Source: Treponema sp. (GTDB lineage: Bacteria > Spirochaetota > Spirochaetia > Treponematales > Treponemataceae). From it: a stretch of 64,000 nt of DNA. This document shows, in pieces, positions 1 through 9,023 of the stretch; the stretch's first letter is position 1; each line of letters opens with the position of its first letter. The stretch covers positions 1-64,000 of the forward strand of contig CP091737.1 in assembly GCA_022010055.1 (NCBI GenBank), read 5' to 3'. Both the position numbers and the translations under genes were made by a program. The notes beneath the pieces were generated by a model that was not told the DNA's origin, made no database searches, and saw only the letters and a program-made list of their open reading frames with translations.

Positions 1-61
1 ATGTTAACGACCTTTCGGTCGGTAACAACTGATTCAGCATGCCGCGCTTTTAAAAAGGTGG

Positions 62-133
62 TGACCCGTACCGGATTCGAACCGATGTTAAAGGCGTGAG
101 AGGCCTCTGTCTTAACCACTTGACCAACGGGCC
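62..133 (-). tRNA. tRNA-Glu (CTC)
   Basis: The reverse complement folds as a cloverleaf: acceptor GGCCCGT/ACGGGTC, anticodon stem GAGGC/GCCTT, loop CTCTCAC with anticodon CTC, T-loop TTCGAAT. A, CCA follows at 59-61, so the CCA end is encoded. It lies 41 bp from tRNA-Lys and downstream of the 23S 3' end on the same strand, so it may be cotranscribed with the rRNA. Confidence 0.93.
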
Positions 134-173
134 AGCATGCTCTATATGAAGCGGAAACCGCTTATATACATGG

Positions 174-246
174 TCCGCCTTCAGGGACTCGAACCCGGGA
201 CCCACTGATTAAGAGTCAGTTGCTCTACCAACTGAGCTAAAGGCGG
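174..246 (-). tRNA. tRNA-Lys (CTT)
   Basis: The reverse complement gives acceptor CCGCCTT/AAGGCGG, D-arm GCTC..GAGC, anticodon loop CTCTTAA with anticodon CTT, and T-loop TTCGAGT. CCA is encoded at 171-173. The T-stem has one C-T mismatch. It sits between the 23S 3' end and tRNA-Glu on the same strand. Confidence 0.93.
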
Positions 247-330
247 ATAATGGATAAGCACCCTGAAAACCGAACACCATGGGACTTTGCAAATCGGAAA
301 GCACTTTACAGAGCCTGCTTCTACCAATGT

Positions 331-860
<530 letters not shown>

Positions 861-1129
861 GAAACTGTAAACGCCGTTTCGTGGTTGTCTGTATTTTCAG
901 CGACCATCGGAAAAAGGTTCAGCCGCCTTGCAATCTCGTTGCTCATCGGAGTACAAATCAGCCCCTTTGCGTGCGTCGCCATCATATTCACATTTGCCTG
1001 AGTCGCAAAAGTCCCGGCGCAAATCATATCGCCTTCGTTTTCGCGGTCAGGGTCGTCTGTGACCAGAATAATTTTTCCAGCCCTTAACTCTTCAAGAGCC
1101 TCGTCAATCGAATTATATTTATATTCCAT
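861..1129 (-). pseudogene. ribB: 3,4-dihydroxy-2-butanone 4-phosphate synthase, N-terminal fragment
   Basis: The N-terminal ~90 residues of a RibB/RibBA protein, which converts ribulose 5-phosphate to the four-carbon precursor of riboflavin. The signature DDPDRENEGD (residues ~26-35) and the later NHETAFTVS are intact. A good SD (AGGAGA) precedes ATG 1129. After TVS the frame runs into 23S rRNA on the same strand, so the catalytic remainder and any fused GTP cyclohydrolase II domain are missing. It follows ribE in the FMN-riboswitch operon. The truncation is either a real deletion or, more likely, an assembly chimera. Confidence 0.85.
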
Positions 1130-1203
1130 AAAATTCTCCTGTGCTTGCAGTCATTCTCTGCAATCGGTTTCAGTCTTTTTCCGTGTTTTTAATTCATATT
1201 TAT

Positions 1204-1328
1204 CAGGGGGCTACGGCTTCGCCGTCGGGTGTTCCAGCATTCCGCTTTCGCTTCATTGCTGCCGGCATCGACCTCGCTCCGCTCGGCCGCCGCCGTCCGC
1301 AACGCCTTCGGCGTGCTTCCATACCCTA
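1204..1328. repeat. Dispersed GTCGGGTGTTCC repeat, copy 1
   Basis: GC-rich intergenic repeat with conserved ends, GCTTCGCCGTCGGGTGTTCC at the start and CTTCCATACCC at the finish. It matches 40618-40738 at both ends, while the middle diverges but stays rich in short palindromes such as GCCTTCGGC. It separates ribE from the ribB remnant. No coding sense is visible. Confidence 0.6.
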
Positions 1329-1954
1329 GCCCTTCAGCCAGTCTAAAAGTTTATTGTCTTTTTCATTCTGCCCGGAATCCCTTAAGGACATAAGTTTTTG
1401 AACATATTTTCCAACAACGTCGTTTTCAAGATTCACAATGTCGCCGGGTTTTTTGTTCAAAAGGGTTGTCTCTTCGCCTGTGTGCGGAATCACGCTCACG
1501 GCAAATTCCTTTTCATCAATTTTTGCAACTGTAAGGCTTATTCCGTCAATCGCGACAGAGCCTTTTTCAATAATCAGATTTAAAATCTGGCGCGGCGCAG
1601 AGATATAAACCCAGACGGCGTTTCCATCGTTCTGCATTTTTAAGATTGTTCCGGTTCCGTCTATGTGTCCGGAAACAAAATGGCCTCCAAAACGTCCGTC
1701 CGCCGCCATTGCGCGCTCAAGGTTTACTCTGCCGCCTTTTTTTAGCGAGCCAAGGTTGGAGCGGCTTAGTGTTTCTGGCATTACGTCTGCGGTAAACCGC
1801 ATGAAGTCATCTCGGTTACGGTAAGACAAACGCCGTTTACCGCAATGCTGTCGCCGGTTTTTGTGCCGCCAAGCACTTTTTGTGCCGCAATGCGGATTTT
1901 TCCGTTTCCTGCGGAAAGAATTGTTCCAGTTTCCTCAATAATTCCAGTGAACAT
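1326..1954 (-). CDS. ribE: Riboflavin synthase alpha chain (one frameshift)
   Basis: Riboflavin synthase dismutates two 6,7-dimethyl-8-ribityllumazine molecules to riboflavin. The N terminus MFTGIIEETG is diagnostic. The two internal barrel repeats are visible, each with a G[IV].LTV motif (GVCLTVTE, then GISLTVAK), and the length of ~209 aa is usual. The frame breaks near 1809-1812, between LTVTEM and DFMRFTADV; one or two bases appear lost. The start at 1954 lies directly behind the FMN-riboswitch terminator hairpin, and ribB follows downstream. Confidence 0.93.
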
Positions 1955-1980
1955 AAAAAAAACCCTTTTCAGGGCTTGCT
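1955..1980 (-). terminator. Riboswitch expression platform: hairpin with T8 before ribE
   Basis: On the minus strand AGCCCT-GAAA-AGGGTT is followed by eight T and then directly by the ribE ATG. The hairpin and U-run form an intrinsic terminator. The only SD-like sequence (AAGGG) is its 3' arm, so folding could both stop transcription and hide the ribosome site. Confidence 0.7.
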
Positions 1981-2025
1981 TAAAGAATAAATTTGCGGCG
2001 ACAAACAGTAATTGCGCTTAATTTA

Positions 2026-2146
2026 CTTCTTTCATCCAGACTTTACTGTCGGTTACGGAATCGCACCGTATCTTGCAAAAATATTTGCTCGCTGACTTAC
2101 GCAATGCGCTTACAGCCGGTGAGGAATTTCACCTCGCCCTGAAGTT
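2026..2146 (-). promoter_or_regulatory. FMN riboswitch (RFN element)
   Basis: The reverse complement carries the conserved RFN blocks in order: CTTCAGGGCGAGGTGAAATT, CCTCACCGGCTGTAAG, GTCAGCGAGC, GGTGCGATTCCG, ACCGACAGTAAAGTCTGGAT, GAAAGAAG. It lies upstream of ribE on the same strand, with a terminator between. FMN binding should switch off the rib operon. Confidence 0.96.
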
Positions 2147-2227
2147 GAATATATGTTAGCTAAATGTATAAAGTTGTTCAAGCAAAAAAAATGCTCCGAA
2201 AGTGGAGCATTTTTAGAATCTAAAAAA

Positions 2228-2797
2228 TTAGTTCTTTGCGCGTTCTACGAATGAACCGTCGCGTGTGTCAATAACGATTTTTTCACCGTCATTGATGAAC
2301 AAAGGAACGCGGACTTCGATTCCTGTGTCGAGTGTCGCAGGTTTCAAAGATTTTCCAGAAGTATCGCCTTTTACGCCAGGTTCTGTGTAAGTGATTGTTC
2401 GTGTAACCTGAACAGGCATATCAATTCCAACAGGTTTTCCTTCGTAAAAAGTAAGTTTTACTTCAAGGTCATCTTCCGGAGTGATGTAGCCTGCGTAGTC
2501 TCCAAGATTTTCTTTTGGAAGTTCAAACTGTTCGTAAGTTTCCTGATCCATGAAAACGTATGTGTCTCCGTCGATATAAGAAAGCTTTGTTACGTGCGCT
2601 TCAAGATCGACTTCATCAAATTTTTCACCGGCATCGATACCAAGATCCATTGTAGATTTTGTAACAAGATTCTGTACGCGAAGATTTGTTACCATTCCAG
2701 CACGACCTGAACGCTGACCCAGCATCTTCTGAACGATAAGCGGGTTTCCTTCATACATGAAAGCTGTACCAACTTTCAACTGTGATGTCATTAACAT
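2228..2797 (-). CDS. efp: Translation elongation factor P, arginine type
   Basis: EF-P relieves ribosome stalling at polyproline. The 189-aa length and the three beta-barrel domains fit the family. The start ATG 2797 (MLMTSQLK) is chosen for its SD GAGG nine bases upstream. The domain I tip reads GQRSGRAG, placing an Arg at position 32 from this start. That is the residue used in EF-Ps rhamnosylated by EarP, rather than the Lys of EpmA types. The next gene on the same strand is earP, separated by a 203-bp repeat. Confidence 0.97.
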   Translation of the reverse strand: MLMTSQLKVGTAFMYEGNPLIVQKMLGQRSGRAGMVTNLRVQNLVTKSTMDLGIDAGEKFDEVDLEAHVTKLSYIDGDTYVFMDQETYEQFELPKENLGDYAGYITPEDDLEVKLTFYEGKPVGIDMPVQVTRTITYTEPGVKGDTSGKSLKPATLDTGIEVRVPLFINDGEKIVIDTRDGSFVERAKN

Positions 2798-2929
2798 AAT
2801 ATATAACCTCAAAAATAAAGTTTTTTTGCTAAATAGTTTTAACCATTATATCGCTTTTTTTTCAGATTGTACACTGTTCAAAGTTTGAAAAGTTTGATTT
2901 GGAATTAAATGCGTAACAAAATAAATACA

Positions 2930-3132
2930 AGCCTGAATGTCGAGTTTTTTTTGCAAATTATGAAAGAACGCTCTCGGCAGATTTTCAATTTGCTCAGATG
3001 GATTTGGCTCGCGCTACGCTTGTATTAATTCGGGTGCTCCGCACTTTTATTAATTCAATCGCCAAAAATCTTCACAAATTGCAAATCTGCCTGCGCTTTT
3101 ATTCTTTTTACAAAAAACTAGACATTCAGGCT
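2930..3132. repeat. 200-bp inverted-end repeat family, copy A
   Basis: MITE-like element with perfect 12-bp ends AGCCTGAATGTC / GACATTCAGGCT, flanked by a direct repeat AAATACA on both sides (possible target duplication). The interior holds the family core ATTGAATTAAT..CGGAGCACCCGAATTAATAC (in inverse orientation) and no ORF of note. Copies are at 8715, 17771, 29418 and 32955. It fills the efp-earP gap. Confidence 0.85.
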
Positions 3133-3199
3133 AAATACAAAATAAATTGCGCAAAAATTGCTATGCTTTTAGGCTTGCGCATAGAAATTTTTTATAAAT

Positions 3200-4357
3200 T
3201 TAATTCAATGTATTTGATTCAATAAATTCCAGCAGGTGTTCGGCAAGGTCGCCGTTTTTTAGAAGCGAATCTGAAAATTCTTTGAACCCGCCGCAAAGTT
3301 TTTTGTAGTTATGCAAAAAGTCGCTCAGCGCGTTTTCTAATTCCTGCGGGGCGGCGTCTGTTGTATTGTAGAGTTGCCAGCATTTCTTCACGGTTTTAAA
3401 ATCTTCCGGGGAAAAATGAACGCTCATTCTGTCTAGGAGTGCATTCACTTTTACAAGCTGGTATTCTTCGGTCTGCGGATACGCGTGCCAGACAAAAGGA
3501 ACTCCGCAGAGGCAGGCTCGGCTTAGGCTGTCTTCCCCGCGGATGAACAGAAGCGGCGTTTTTGTAAGAAGAGTATCCCATTCAATCTGGGAAAGAAACG
3601 GCAGTTCTTCCAGCGCAAACAAACTTTTTTCCGCAGATTTTTCAGATTCATAAGCCGCCAAAAATGAATCAAAGCCAGCGCCTTTTGCAAGAAGCAGATT
3701 TGTCTTTTTTTCACTTTTATTGTTGAACTTCTGCAATGCGTGGATTACCGGCAAATAATTCCGCGGATACCCAAAAAATAAAATGTTAAAAAAAAGCCCG
3801 GTTTCATCCGTTCTGTTTTTTAAGGCGGACACAAAAGGTTTGTCTAGGACAAGTCCGCCGGTTTTTTCTGTGAATCCCGGCATAAAATTCACTTTTTGAA
3901 CGCGTGCGCTTCTTGTAAGGCTTTTCAGCTTGTGGAAAGTTTCTGCGTAGTCTTCTGCCGTCAGGTAGTCAATCATTATTATATTGACGGTTTCCGGAAC
4001 TTTTTCATCAAAAAGCAGTGTTTCAAGCCATTCCGGGCGGCCGCACTGAAAACATTCAAGGATTATTTTTGGTGGATTTTTGCGGAATGATTCAAGGTTG
4101 TTTTTTTCTGCGTTCCAGTTAAAAATCTGCCAGCCGTTTGCGGTCTGCTCATCTTTTGTAGGGTCGATTTGGGGACACAAAAGGCTGAACGACTTTAGAT
4201 TATCCGCGACAATTCTAAGTTTCAGGTTTGGGCAAAGGTCGGAAAGCGAACGTGCAAGGCGATATACAAATCCGATGTCACCAAAATTGTCCACAACCTT
4301 GCAAAGAATTGTGATGTCTAAAGTTTTTTTTAAAAAATCCGCCGCATTGAAAGCCAT
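3200..4357 (-). CDS. earP: EF-P arginine rhamnosyltransferase EarP
   Basis: EarP transfers rhamnose from dTDP-L-rhamnose to the tip Arg of EF-P. It is a 385-aa GT-B-fold protein. The N-terminal motif VVDNFGDIG (21-29) supplies the two Asp (D23, D27) corresponding to D13/D17 of the Pseudomonas enzyme. The C-terminal RGEDSLSRA (273-281) supplies R273 and E275, matching the conserved Arg/Glu pair, and is followed by the typical PFVWHAYPQ. Pairing with an SGR-type efp next door strongly supports the call. The dTDP-rhamnose genes are not in this window. Confidence 0.95.
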   Translation of the reverse strand: MAFNAADFLKKTLDITILCKVVDNFGDIGFVYRLARSLSDLCPNLKLRIVADNLKSFSLLCPQIDPTKDEQTANGWQIFNWNAEKNNLESFRKNPPKIILECFQCGRPEWLETLLFDEKVPETVNIIMIDYLTAEDYAETFHKLKSLTRSARVQKVNFMPGFTEKTGGLVLDKPFVSALKNRTDETGLFFNILFFGYPRNYLPVIHALQKFNNKSEKKTNLLLAKGAGFDSFLAAYESEKSAEKSLFALEELPFLSQIEWDTLLTKTPLLFIRGEDSLSRACLCGVPFVWHAYPQTEEYQLVKVNALLDRMSVHFSPEDFKTVKKCWQLYNTTDAAPQELENALSDFLHNYKKLCGGFKEFSDSLLKNGDLAEHLLEFIESNTLN

Positions 4358-4545
4358 GAAATTATTTTACGAAAAATACCGGCTTTGAACAATCTTTTTT
4401 ATAATGAATGATTTTTACTTTTCTTCCAGCCTGTTCAATTTGTGGATTCGGCAATAAAAAAATCACCATTCAGGCTATAACATTGAATTTTTTGTGTTTC
4501 TTTCATTATAATACAATCATAAAAAAACAGATTTGGAGTGCAAAA

Positions 4546-5417
4546 ATGGAAAAATTAAAGATTCTTTTGGCTAAGGGCCGGATTTATGAATCGGTTTACG
4601 AACTTTTAAATGATGTAGGAATTTCCATTCATTTGCCGGATAGAACTTATTTTCCTGTTACAAATCAGGATGATTTGGCTTTTCAGGTTGTAAAACCGCA
4701 GATTACCAGCGCGCTGCTTGCAAAAAACTGTGCCGATGTTGGTTTTAGCGGAAAAGACTGGGTTTATGAAAATGGCGTTGAAAACGATGTTGAAGAAATA
4801 ATGGATTTAGGCTTTGATCCGGTGCGCATCGTTGCCGCTATACCGGAAACAAAAGATTACGAAAAACTCTTAAAAGGCAAAGTTACAATCGCGACTGAAT
4901 ATCAAAACCTTACAAAAAAATATATTGATTCTAAAAAAATTGAAGGAACGATTTTCCGCACATGGGGAACTTCGGAAGGTTTTGTGCAGGATAATGATGA
5001 TGCGCTTGCACAGATTCTTATTGATAACACTTCTACGGGCTCTTCTTGCGCGCGAACCGGCTTAAGATTGTTGATACGCTGATGGAATCTTCAACAAGGA
5101 TGTATGCTTCAAAAGAGGCTATGAAAAATCCTTCTAAAAAACAGAAGATTCTTGAGCTTAAAATGCTTTTTGAGGCGGTGCTTGCGGCCCGCTCACGCGT
5201 TATGCTTGAAATGAACGTTGCGAAAGCTGACTTCGACGGCCTGATAAAAGGAATTCCTTCTATGAAAAGCCCGACTGTTTCTCCGTTGTTCGGCGACGAC
5301 GGTTATGCTGTAAAAATTGCGGTTAAAAAAAGCGAAGTTCCTACATTGCTTCCAAAATTGCAGAGCCTTGGAGCAACGGATATTTTGGAATACGAGCTGC
5401 GCAAGGTAATGCTTTAA
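4546..5417 (+). CDS. hisG: ATP phosphoribosyltransferase, long form (one frameshift)
   Basis: First step of histidine synthesis, joining ATP and PRPP. An SD GGAG precedes ATG 4546. The catalytic part covers residues ~1-210, and the C-terminal HisG_C regulatory domain (~75 aa, ending ILEYELRKVML) shows this is the long form that needs no HisZ. The frame breaks at ~5047: TCTTCTTGCGCG should read TCTTCTTTGCGCG to give the conserved NTSTGSSLRANRLKIVDT. One T was lost from a T-run. hisB follows 25 bp downstream. Confidence 0.95.
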
Positions 5418-5442
5418 TTTGCTTTTGTCTGTGGGGTAAAAA

Positions 5443-6063
5443 ATGCGTACTGCGACAATTGAACGAAAAACCCGGGAAACACAGATTTCCCTTACTTTGA
5501 ATCTTGACGGAACTGGAAAGTGCGAGGTTGAAAATCCGGTTGGATTTTTTGACCATCTGCTTTGTTCTTTCTGCAAGCATGGACTTTTTGATTTGAGCGG
5601 AAAAATTCAGGGCGATCTTAACGTTGACCAGCACCACCTTATTGAAGATACTGGAATTGTTTTGGGAGCGTGCTTTGCAAAAGCCCTTGGCGATTGCGCC
5701 GGAATCTACAGGACGGGCTCGTTCTTGTATCCGATGGACGAATCTCTTTTGCGCGCCGCTGTTGATTTTGGCGGCCGTCCGTTTCTTGTGTGCAATGCGG
5801 AGCTTACAGGAATTCCTCTGGTAAGTCTTAATTCAAACGGTGTGGAAGCGAGTTTTCAGACCGACTGTTTTGAGGATTTCTGGCAGGCCTTTGTAAACAG
5901 CGCGCAGTGCAATCTTCATCTTGACACATTGCGCGGCAGAAGCGACCACCACAAAATGGAAGGCTTGTTCAAAGCCGCCGCGCGCGCAATCCGCTCCGCG
6001 GTGGAAATTGATTCCCGCCGCAACGGAGCAATTCCTTCAACAAAAGGAACTATCGGTTCGTAA
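5443..6063 (+). CDS. hisB: Imidazoleglycerol-phosphate dehydratase
   Basis: Sixth step of histidine synthesis. The protein is monofunctional (206 aa, no phosphatase domain). Mn-binding motifs typical of IGPD are present: FFDHLL, DQHHLIEDTGI and GRSDHHKMEG near the C terminus. It follows hisG closely on the same strand, probably as one operon, with a weak terminator 20 bp after the stop. Confidence 0.97.
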   Translation: MRTATIERKTRETQISLTLNLDGTGKCEVENPVGFFDHLLCSFCKHGLFDLSGKIQGDLNVDQHHLIEDTGIVLGACFAKALGDCAGIYRTGSFLYPMDESLLRAAVDFGGRPFLVCNAELTGIPLVSLNSNGVEASFQTDCFEDFWQAFVNSAQCNLHLDTLRGRSDHHKMEGLFKAAARAIRSAVEIDSRRNGAIPSTKGTIGS

Positions 6064-6084
6064 ATTTTACCGGCTTATAAAAAG

Positions 6085-6112
6085 GGGCTGTCCAAATGGG
6101 CAGCCCTGTTTG
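6085..6112 (+). terminator. Terminator after hisGB
   Basis: GGGCTG / CAGCCC stem with a 10-base loop, followed by a broken T-rich tail TGTTTGTG. It lies between hisB and the convergent lipoprotein gene. Confidence 0.5.
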
Positions 6113-6156
6113 TGTTGGGTTATAATTTTAGTATTTCAATATTTGGCACTTTACAG

Positions 6157-7157
6157 CTAAGGTTGAAGAGTTGTGATTTTGCTGCTTAGGTCAAAGAAGG
6201 TTATGTAGTCATCAATGTCAGAAATCTGATCGAGGCTCTTGTAATTATAAATGACTTTTCCCTCCAAATCGCACACATTGATTACAAGAGATGCATTTGT
6301 GTTTTTAGAGTTTAAGAATGTTTCCAGTGAAATTTTATCAGGATTTTCAGGATTTTGCAGTTTTTTAAAAATTTCATTGAATTCTGTAAAGTTTATGTCA
6401 ACCTTCAGTTCTGTGGAAATTTTTCCAGCAATTCCCTGCTTTGTTATGAATGAAGTCCAGCTGCTTGTAAAAACATTTATTTTTGCATAGCCATTTAAAT
6501 CCATGCTGTTTCCGCTATTCTCTCTTGCTCTTATGCTGTAATTATAGTTCTGGGCAGAATTTACGGCAGACTGTTTAAAAATGCTTTTAGGGGCTGTTTC
6601 TTTAAAATCTGCGAAGTATGTCGCACTGATTCCTTCTGTAAATGTCATAGCCATTGTGTCATTTGATGCTGCTGCGCTATTTGAGATAAAGAACAACGGA
6701 ATTGTCATTTCTATTCCGTCCGGAAGCCCTGTGATTTCACCTGGAGTAATTGAGTAGCTGAAAGAACCTCTTCCATTCTTTTTAAGGTCTTCGCTGAATT
6801 TTGTAATCTTTTCTTCCAGTTCTCTTGAAACTTTTGTTCCCAGATCCTCTACTGACATTGCCCTTGTTGAATAAGTCGGGTCAGCCTCGTTGTCTTTGAC
6901 AAAATCTGAATAATCTGTTGCGGTGGCAATGATTTTGTCAATTCCGGCGGAATCCAGCTCGGTGTTGACAGCTACTTTGTCAGTATCTTTTACGATTGAC
7001 GTGTACGCTCCTTCTTCTATTGATACAGAAGCGGCTAGCGCTTTGTTTACGCTCGCTTTAGGCTCGTCGTTCCCCCCCCATCATTGTCTTTGCAACTGAT
7101 GATTGCCATTGCAAGAATGCAAAGACAGCCTGTAAAAAGTTTTGATACTCTTTTCAT
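6157..7157 (-). CDS. Putative lipoprotein, out of frame at a C8/G8 tract
   Basis: Unrecognised exported protein. ATG 7157 has an SD AGGAG. The signal peptide MKRVSKLFTGCLCILAMAII ends in a lipobox with Cys22 (IISC). Eight residues later the G8 tract (7072-7079 on the plus strand) shifts the frame. Nine or six G would join the signal peptide to the 6157-7070 frame, which continues EPKASVNKALAASVSIEEG. The remainder, about 300 aa, has no recognisable domain. As sequenced the gene is off: this is either phase variation or a homopolymer error. Confidence 0.7.
7072..7079. repeat. C8 (G8 on coding strand) homopolymer in lipoprotein gene
   Basis: Eight C on the plus strand, lying just after the lipobox codons of the minus-strand lipoprotein gene. 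The length sets whether signal peptide and mature domain share a frame. In-frame lengths are 6 or 9. Confidence 0.8.
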
Positions 7158-7234
7158 GATTGCTCCTATAAAAAGTCAGTTAGGAAATTTCAATTTCCAG
7201 ATTGACTTTTTAATTTGTTCCTTTTTTTTATATT

Positions 7235-8686
7235 TCAACCTAATTCATAGGTTTCATCATATTTTACCACAGTTACATCCGGAAAGCCATGTTCGTGCAG
7301 GTAATTTGTAAAGAATTCCTGGGAGTCTTTTTCGCCGTGAACCATGAAGATGTTTTTCAGGCGGCTTGTGTCGATTGTTTTCAGCCATTCCGTCATTTCC
7401 TCGTAGTCGGCGTGCGCGCTGAATGCGTTTATCTGTTCTACGTTTGCCTTTACCTGGTAAATGTCGCCAAGAATCTTTACTTCCGTTGCACCATCCCGGA
7501 TTTTTCGTCCAAGCGTGTTTTCTGCCATGTAGCCGACTATAAGGACTGTGTTGCGCTCGTTGCTGATTTCATTCGCAAGGTGGTAAAGAACCCGGCCGGC
7601 TTCGCACATTCCGTCTGCGGAGATAATAATCATCGGCCCTTCTTTTTTGTTCAGAGACTTTGATTCTTCCACGCTTGTTATAAAGGTCAACGAGCCGAAT
7701 CCGAACGGATTCTTGTGGTGCTTTAAGAATGCTTCATTTACGCTTTCGTCGTAACATTCCGGGTGAACGCGGAATACACTTGTTGCGTTTGCCGCCATTG
7801 GAGAGTCAACGTAGATTGGAACTGCCGGAATTTTTTTCTGGTCTGTCAAAAGGTGCAGGTAATAAACCAGTTCCTGCACGCGCTCGATTGCAAAAGAAGG
7901 AATTATGATTTTGCCTTTTTTTGCGCAGGTGTCGCGAACAACTCTTTCAAGCTCTTTTAGCGCAAATTCGCGGTTTTCGTGTTTTCGGTTTCCGTAGGTT
8001 GATTCAAGCACAATGTAGTCCGGGGCGGGAATGTCTGTTGCCGGCGGCCGGATGATCGGTTTTTCTTTTCGTCCTATGTCTCCGGTAAAAAGAATTCGGG
8101 TTTCGTTTTCGCCTGTTGAATGAACGTACGGACTGCTTATGCCTGAATGCCATCCGCGGATTGAAAGGCTTGCAAACGCCGAGCCGAGGATGTGTCCGGC
8201 GTCAAAAAATTCCAGCTGCACGTCCGGGGCGATGTACATTTTTCTGTTGTAAGAAAGTGAGATAATCTGGTTTGCGCATTTTACCACATCGTCTTCATCA
8301 AAAATTGGCCGCCAGGTAAATTTTTCGCCTTTTTTCTTTGCCTGCTTTGCAAGAAACTCCGCGTCTCTGGCCTGGATGCGCGCGCTGTCCATCATTACAA
8401 GGTTCGCTATGTCGCGGGTTGCAGGTGTTGCGTAAATGTTGCCTTCGTAGCCTTTTTTTGTAAGAACCGGCAAAAGTCCGCAGTGGTCGTAATGTCCGTG
8501 GGTAAGAATTACGGCCTCCAGCTTTTCGTGATTAAAGTCAAAATTCCTGTTTTTATCATCAGATTCTTTTCGTTTTCCCTGAAAAGCGCCGCAGTCAATC
8601 ATTAGCTGGCGGTTGTCTATTTCAATTATGTGTTTTGAACCGGTAACTTCCTGTGCGGCACCGAGCGAATATAGTCTTATTCCCAT
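7235..8686 (-). CDS. Metallo-beta-lactamase / beta-CASP RNA-processing exonuclease
   Basis: 483-aa nuclease of the CPSF/RNase J-like group. The start ATG 8686 has SD AGGAGA. The MBL motif HGHYDHCG (II), the metal region GHILGS (III) and GDIGRKEKP (IV) are followed by ESTYGNR. The beta-CASP part has IIPSFAIERVQ, YVDSPMA, a conserved ISADGMCEAGR and the C-terminal AFSAHAD. It probably processes RNA; the substrate cannot be told from sequence. It is a standalone gene with a 200-bp repeat just upstream. Confidence 0.92.
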   Translation of the reverse strand: MGIRLYSLGAAQEVTGSKHIIEIDNRQLMIDCGAFQGKRKESDDKNRNFDFNHEKLEAVILTHGHYDHCGLLPVLTKKGYEGNIYATPATRDIANLVMMDSARIQARDAEFLAKQAKKKGEKFTWRPIFDEDDVVKCANQIISLSYNRKMYIAPDVQLEFFDAGHILGSAFASLSIRGWHSGISSPYVHSTGENETRILFTGDIGRKEKPIIRPPATDIPAPDYIVLESTYGNRKHENREFALKELERVVRDTCAKKGKIIIPSFAIERVQELVYYLHLLTDQKKIPAVPIYVDSPMAANATSVFRVHPECYDESVNEAFLKHHKNPFGFGSLTFITSVEESKSLNKKEGPMIIISADGMCEAGRVLYHLANEISNERNTVLIVGYMAENTLGRKIRDGATEVKILGDIYQVKANVEQINAFSAHADYEEMTEWLKTIDTSRLKNIFMVHGEKDSQEFFTNYLHEHGFPDVTVVKYDETYELG

Positions 8687-8714
8687 AAAGTATCTCCTGT
8701 TGTAAAGTTTATTT

Positions 8715-8914
8715 GGCTTTAATTTCGAGTTTTTTTGCAAAAAGAATAAAAGCACAGGCAGATTTGCAATTTGTGAAGATTTTTGGCGATTGAATTAATT
8801 AAAGTGCGAAGCACCCGAACTAATGCAAGCGAAGCGCGAGCCAAATCCATCTGGAGCAAATTGAAAATATGCCGGAAGCGTTATTTCACAATTTGTAAAC
8901 TCGACATTCAGGCT
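8715..8914. repeat. 200-bp inverted-end repeat family, copy B
   Basis: Same family as 2930-3132, in the opposite orientation. Left end GGCTTTAATTTCGAG, right end CTCGACATTCAGGCT. The interior shares GATTTTTGGCGATTGAATTA and GCGCGAGCCAAATCCATCTG. It occupies most of the gap between the divergent nuclease gene and the next gene. Confidence 0.85.
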
Positions 8915-9023
8915 ACCATTAATTTTATCACGCTGTCTTTAATTAACAAGAAAATTATTTGATAACCGCAATAGATTCTTATATAATATAAGGAAATTGA
9001 TTTAATTTTTTTTGAGGATTTTT

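Noticed and set aside
246..330. 5S rRNA between 23S and tRNA-Lys
   Set aside because: The 85-bp spacer is too short for a 5S gene and shows no conserved 5S sequence.
4428..4476. AGCCTG...CAGGCT pair upstream of hisG, like the ends of the 200-bp repeat
   Set aside because: Only six to eight bases match at each end and the 49-bp interior has none of the family core. It could be a deletion remnant but cannot be supported.
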